Shown here piece by piece: positions 60,748 to 64,000 of a stretch of DNA of 64,000 nucleotides. The stretch is taken from the NCBI GenBank assembly GCA_965279115.1, contig OZ257137.1, positions 5,146,001-5,210,000 on the forward strand, in the 5' to 3' direction. The notes beneath the pieces are model-generated. The model saw only the letters and a list, made by a program, of their open reading frames with translations, had not been told where the DNA came from and searched no databases. The DNA is from JAEUOS01 sp965279115. Its GTDB lineage: Bacteria > Pseudomonadota > Gammaproteobacteria > Burkholderiales > JAEUOS01. Within the stretch, counting starts at the first letter, position 1, and every line of letters begins with the position of its first letter. The position numbers and the translations under genes are program-made.

Positions 60748-62103
60748 CTAGGGGGCCCGGGGCGTCCCCGTTGCGGCTTGCACCGCATGGCGTGCTTCGA
60801 AGGCCTTCAGCACATGGTAAGTGGCCCAGCCGATCAGGGCCGACCCAAGCAGGAAACTGCCATAGGCCACTGGCCAGCTGATGTTGAAGTCCTTGGTCAT
60901 CATCGAGAATTCGGACATGCCGCCTATGCCGGCGAGTATGTTGATCGGCATGAACACGATGCTGATGCTGGTGAGTTTCGATACCCGCTTGTTCTGGTTG
61001 ATGTTGATGAAGCCGACCGTGGCGTCCATCAGGAAGTTGATCTTGCCGAACAGGAAGTTGGTGTGGCCGTCGAGGGATTCGATGTCGCGCAGGATCTGGC
61101 GGGTCTCTTCCTGTTGCGAGGCGGAAAGCGTCTTGCTGCGCAGCAGAAACGAGAGAGCGCGACGGGTGTCGAGCACGTTGCGGCGGATGCGGCCGTTGCG
61201 GTCTTCGCTGCGCGCGATCTCGGCGAGCACTTGCGCAGCGGCGTCGTCGGAGAGGTCCGGGTTGAGCACTTTCCTGCCGACGCTTTCGAGGGCGGCGTAG
61301 ATTTCCTCGAGGATGTCGGCCGAGTATTCGGCGTCCGCGGCAAAGAGGTCCAGCAACACGTCCTTGCCGTCGGTGACGTAGCCCGGCTGGCTGCCGGCGC
61401 GCAGGCGTTGCAGCCGGAATACCGGCAATTCTTCCTGCCGCACTGAAAACAGGGTGTTGCCGTGAAGGACGAAGGCCACCGCGACGTTCTGCGCGGCACT
61501 CTCGTTGCCGAGCAGGAAATTCGAATTCAGGTGGATGTCGCCATTGTCGGCGACGTAAAAGCGCGCGCTTGCCTCAAGGTCGGTGAGATTGTCCGGGTTC
61601 GGCAGGTCGAGGCCGAAATGCCCGCCCGTCCAGGAGCGCATTTCGGCCGAAGGCGCCACCATGTCCACCCAGATGGGCGCCAGGCCGGCGAGGTCGGCGC
61701 GGTGGGCGATGCGTACCTCGCGCAGGCGTCCATCCTGAAGATCGAAGGCGTTCACAGCGATCTTCGCGCTCTGGTGCGCGGATCCATTGACAAGTTCTTC
61801 GCGCACCGCATCGGCCAGCAGCAGCAGGATGGCGTCGAGCCGGTCCTCGGCGATCTGTTCCCATGCGAGCAGGCGGTCCTCGGTCGCCAGCGCCTCGAGG
61901 ATGCGCGCGGCATCCACGGGGTCGAGGCGCTTGAAGAGGGCGGCCAGTTCCCCCAGGTTCTGCTTGTGGACGATGTTCTCGACCAGCTTGTGCTTCGGGC
62001 TCTGCTGGCGGTTGACAAGATTTTCCACCAGCCGGTGCCGCGAAAGCAGGCGTTGCACCTCGGTCAGGTGCTCGGAGAGGCGGTCGAAATTTGTGGATGG
62101 CAT
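60748..62103 (-). CDS. CorA-type magnesium transporter with MgtE_N-like N-terminal domain
   Basis: 451 residues from the ATG at 62103. Residues ~25-100 (LVENIVHKQNLGELAALFKR, then LDPVDAARILEALATEDR) resemble the superhelical MgtE N domain. The rest is a CorA cytoplasmic domain with a long stalk helix (LSFLLRSKTLSASQQEETRQ) and two C-terminal transmembrane helices. The pore signature normally YGMNF/GMN reads GGMSEFSMM, Ser replacing Asn at residue ~395. CorA channels conduct Mg2+ or other divalent ions, so the altered selectivity residue could change the ion or indicate efflux. MgtE_N-CorA fusion is unusual. Confidence 0.87.
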   Translation of the reverse strand: MPSTNFDRLSEHLTEVQRLLSRHRLVENLVNRQQSPKHKLVENIVHKQNLGELAALFKRLDPVDAARILEALATEDRLLAWEQIAEDRLDAILLLLADAVREELVNGSAHQSAKIAVNAFDLQDGRLREVRIAHRADLAGLAPIWVDMVAPSAEMRSWTGGHFGLDLPNPDNLTDLEASARFYVADNGDIHLNSNFLLGNESAAQNVAVAFVLHGNTLFSVRQEELPVFRLQRLRAGSQPGYVTDGKDVLLDLFAADAEYSADILEEIYAALESVGRKVLNPDLSDDAAAQVLAEIARSEDRNGRIRRNVLDTRRALSFLLRSKTLSASQQEETRQILRDIESLDGHTNFLFGKINFLMDATVGFININQNKRVSKLTSISIVFMPINILAGIGGMSEFSMMTKDFNISWPVAYGSFLLGSALIGWATYHVLKAFEARHAVQAATGTPRAP

Positions 62104-62200
62104 GGACTGCGGACTTTCCGGCGTGTGTCGCCGCGGGGTGGAAGGCAGGCTTGCAGGGGTTTGTGACAACGGCGTGAAAAGCGAAGGAGATGCAAGGCGA

Positions 62201-62225
62201 AAAAAAGCCGCCCGAAGGGGCGGCG
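62201..62225 (-). terminator. Rho-independent terminator of the 89-residue gene
   Basis: Stem GCCGCCC/GGGCGGC (62208-62214 with 62219-62225, 4-nt loop) followed on the minus strand by seven T (62201-62207). It lies ~50 bp after the stop codon at 62274, separating that gene from the CorA-like gene. Confidence 0.9.
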
Positions 62226-62273
62226 CGCCGAACGTCCCGGATGATGCGGCTGCCGAGTGGCCGGCCGCTGGCA

Positions 62274-62543
62274 TCAAGCCTGGACCGCTTGCTCCATTTC
62301 GCGCTGCGGCTTGGCGGCCACCACGCCGTTCCGCGCACCGATCCCGGAACGCAGGGCGAACAGCACGCGCCAGATCGTACCTTCGGAAAAGGAGGCGCCT
62401 TTTTCGCCACGACCGCAGCGATAGGTCCAGCGCTCCCGCGTGTCGTCCCAGTGCGCGGTGATGGAACCTGTTTCGCAAGGCACACCATTTTCGCCGCCAC
62501 ACAGGCAGGGCAGGTCGCTGGTGTCCATTGGTTTGGTTTGCAT
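62274..62543 (-). CDS. Small cysteine-rich hypothetical protein
   Basis: 89 residues from the ATG at 62543 (AGAGG 8 nt upstream; the ATG two codons earlier sits too close). Four cysteines in DLPCLCGGENGVPCETGS and YRCGRGEKG suggest a small zinc-ribbon-like fold around a Trp-rich strand (TAHWDDTRERWTYRC). There is no signal peptide. A strong terminator follows, so it is probably monocistronic. No function is proposed. Confidence 0.65.
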   Translation of the reverse strand: MQTKPMDTSDLPCLCGGENGVPCETGSITAHWDDTRERWTYRCGRGEKGASFSEGTIWRVLFALRSGIGARNGVVAAKPQREMEQAVQA

Positions 62544-62972
62544 GTTCATGTCCTCTGTCTTCAACTCTTGTTTCGCTTGCGATCTTGCAACTTTCGCGCC
62601 GGCGCGTGCGGCACATTCATCTTGTATGGCAGCACAATTTTACCGCGGCGCAGCATGGCGCGTGCGAGTCCACGGCAAATTTCAAGGAGAACCGCCGCGG
62701 TGCCTGCAATCAGTCGTTGCCGGCCGTTCAAATATTAATAAAAGAGATTAAGAAAACTATGCAAGTATCCGAATAAAAAAGGGAATTAATCACACGAAGT
62801 GCGCCTGTGGCCGCATTGATGTTCTGGCGCGCACTCGAAATTCGCGCGCCTTTGCCGTTCGAAGCGAATTTTTGCGGTTTGTCACACGACTGTCGCATTT
62901 TTGTCATATCGTCACGCGGTCATTTTTTTGACATGTGCAACGTTTAACTTCAGCGAACGATTAGGGTTCCCC
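62544..62972. other. AT-rich divergent promoter region
   Basis: 429 bp, clearly AT-rich between about 62725 and 62795 and again from 62870 to 62960. A Pho-box-like triple repeat lies at 62878-62908. No ORF here has a credible coding pattern. Confidence 0.5.
62878..62908 (+). promoter_or_regulatory. Triple Pho-box-like repeat upstream of the STAS operon
   Basis: TTGTCAC-ACGA-CTGTCGC, then ATTT-TTGTCAT: cores at 62881 (GTCA), 62892 (GTCG) and 62903 (GTCA), each 11 bp apart and close to the PhoB consensus CTGTCAT. Further GTCA occurrences at 62911 and 62919 are out of phase. The box lies ~65-95 bp upstream of the ATG at 62973. Confidence 0.62.
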
Positions 62973-63317
62973 ATGGCTATCGATTTCCAAGATGTGAATG
63001 AAAACCTGCGCCGCATCGTCATTTCGGAGCGTCTGGATGTCGCCGGCACGGACGCCATCTCCACCAAGTTCGCCGCTTTGGCAGCGGGTTCGGCCAAGCG
63101 TGTACTGGTCGACCTGACCGGCGTGACGTTCCTCGCCTCCATGGGCATCCGCGCGCTTGTCACCAACGCCAAGGCGCAGCATCAGCGGGGTGGGCGCATG
63201 GTTCTTTTCGTCGGCGCCAATTCCGGCGTCGCCAAGACGCTTGCCACCACCGGCATCGACGCGCTGATTCCCATGTTCACCGACGCCGCCGAAGCCGAAA
63301 AGGCCGTGCTGGCCTGA
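62973..63317 (+). CDS. STAS-domain anti-anti-sigma-factor-like protein
   Basis: 114 residues, a complete STAS domain. VLVDLTGVTFLASMGIRALV contains the usual phosphorylatable Ser (Ser56) of SpoIIAA/RsbV proteins. It probably binds the RsbW-like kinase encoded 3 bp downstream, in a partner-switch module. A Pho-box-like triple repeat lies upstream. No sigma factor or PP2C phosphatase is visible before the window ends. Confidence 0.92.
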   Translation: MAIDFQDVNENLRRIVISERLDVAGTDAISTKFAALAAGSAKRVLVDLTGVTFLASMGIRALVTNAKAQHQRGGRMVLFVGANSGVAKTLATTGIDALIPMFTDAAEAEKAVLA

Positions 63318-63320
63318 GCC

Positions 63321-63764
63321 ATGATGGCGGACCCGGTAGCCGAGTGGACGGCGGAACTGGCGATTCGCGCGGACAGCGCGGAGTCCCGCCGCGCCTCGAA
63401 CTGGCTGCGTGCCACCGGAGAGGCGCATGGCGTGCCCGAGGATTGCCTGGCCCGCCTGGACCATTGCATGGATGAGGCGCTCGCCAACGTGTTCGCCCAC
63501 GGCGGCCCGGACGCGCGTGAATCCGACATCGCCATCTGCCTGGAAGTGCGCTGGGATGCCGGATTGAAGGTGGCCGCCGTCAACATCAGCGACTCGGGGG
63601 TCGCGTTCGACCCGACCAGCGTGCCGGCGGCGGCGCGACCGGGGTCGCTGGCCGAGGCCCAGCCTGGCGGGCTCGGCATACCCATGATGCGCAGCTATGC
63701 CGACCGTATTGGCTATACTCGTTCCGGGGAACGTAACCATCTTACGTTCATGGTGACCTGGTAA
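63321..63764 (+). CDS. RsbW/SpoIIAB-like serine kinase (anti-sigma-type ATPase)
   Basis: 147 residues, GHKL ATPase of the HATPase_c_2 type: LDHCMDEALANVFAHG (N box), ISDSGVAFDP (G1) and AQPGGLGIPMMRSYADRIGY (G2). It starts 3 bp after the STAS gene, so the two are co-translated. Expected activity is phosphorylation of the STAS partner's Ser; whether it also binds a sigma factor cannot be seen. Confidence 0.92.
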   Translation: MMADPVAEWTAELAIRADSAESRRASNWLRATGEAHGVPEDCLARLDHCMDEALANVFAHGGPDARESDIAICLEVRWDAGLKVAAVNISDSGVAFDPTSVPAAARPGSLAEAQPGGLGIPMMRSYADRIGYTRSGERNHLTFMVTW

Positions 63765-63775
63765 CGGGAGACGTA

Positions 63776-64000
63776 GTGGACTTGAGCGCCTGCCGGCGTG
63801 TTCGTTTCAAGCGTGCGCCGAGTCGCCGCCTTGCTGAAGCCCTGACCGAACTGGAACGTCGCGCCCAAGGTGCCGAGCGGCGCGTGGCCAGCCTCGCGTG
63901 GATCACGCTGTTTCGCGGCGCCGAAGAAGCCGCGATCATGGAGGCCCTGAGCGAATGCGAGGTGCTGGTGCTGCCCGCCGGCACCGCCCTGCTCAAGCCG
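63776..64000 (+). CDS. Cyclic-nucleotide-binding-domain-like protein, N-terminal part (cut by window edge)
   Basis: Open from a GTG at 63776 (GGGAG upstream) to the window end, 75 codons. After a basic helical N-terminus, the sequence ITLFRGAEEAAIMEALSECE, then VLVLPAGTALLKP matches the start of a CNMP/CAP_ED domain (F-x-x-x...L...L...C-x...L-x-x-G-x-x-L). It begins 11 bp after the RsbW-like gene, so it belongs to the same operon. The output domain lies outside the window. Confidence 0.7.
   Translation, partial: MDLSACRRVRFKRAPSRRLAEALTELERRAQGAERRVASLAWITLFRGAEEAAIMEALSECEVLVLPAGTALLKP

Noticed and set aside
1..64000. CRISPR arrays, insertion sequences, integrases or attachment sites
   Set aside because: No regularly spaced direct repeats, transposase-like ORFs or terminal inverted repeats were seen.

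Overview
This window comes from a GC-rich proteobacterium, most probably a betaproteobacterium (Rhodocyclales/Nitrosomonadales-like). I infer this from three PEP-CTERM proteins together with exosortase machinery, a two-partner-secretion adhesin, TolR/ExbD-type energizers and strong Shine-Dalgarno sequences. No rRNA, complete tRNA, insertion sequence or CRISPR array was seen.

Layout. 1-16.6 kb (+): a surface operon holding the end of a TpsB transporter, a 3453-residue filamentous-haemagglutinin-type TpsA, a DUF2341-LamG-ExbB fusion, two ExbD proteins, a TonB-like protein, a porin and a periplasmic coiled-coil protein. An O-antigen-ligase-like protein follows, and facing it are a small exosortase and its membrane partner. 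20-27 kb: TPR protein, inactive trypsin-like protein, a PEP-CTERM/5'-nucleotidase pair, small hypotheticals and a metallopeptidase-like protein. 27-42.5 kb: glycerophosphodiesterase, then a carbon/energy block of pyruvate-kinase-like protein, unknown 647-residue protein, PPDK-like protein without a PEP barrel, DUF2934, alpha-glucan phosphorylase, phosphoketolase, transaldolase and CHAD protein. 42.6-52.5 kb: flavodoxin-like protein, alpha/beta hydrolase, a degraded PEP-CTERM/PstS-like patch, FMN glutamate-synthase-like protein, diacylglycerol kinase, ceramidase-like protein and two PEP-CTERM proteins, one with a C39-like cysteine-peptidase triad. 52.9-57.8 kb: a chemotaxis-like operon (CheA-like kinase without a CheW domain, two CheX-like proteins, CheY-like, short MCP-like). 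58-64 kb: MtfA, metallophosphoesterase-like protein, MgtE_N-CorA fusion, and a STAS / RsbW-like / cyclic-nucleotide-binding-like set cut by the window edge.

The most useful regulatory observation is a set of six PhoB-box-like elements (GTCA cores at exactly 11-bp spacing). All point towards the nearest gene and lie about 65-135 bp upstream of its start: glpQ, the pyruvate-kinase-like gene, the FMN glutamate-synthase-like gene, a 127-residue hypothetical, the metallophosphoesterase-like gene and the STAS operon. A perfect FNR/Anr palindrome precedes the 647-residue-protein/PPDK-like operon. Together these suggest that much of 27-64 kb responds to phosphate limitation and low oxygen.

The strongest candidate for an undescribed system is the first 16.6 kb: a haemagglutinin/two-partner secretion locus with its own TonB-ExbB-ExbD energy complex, in which ExbB carries an extracytoplasmic lectin-like sensor.
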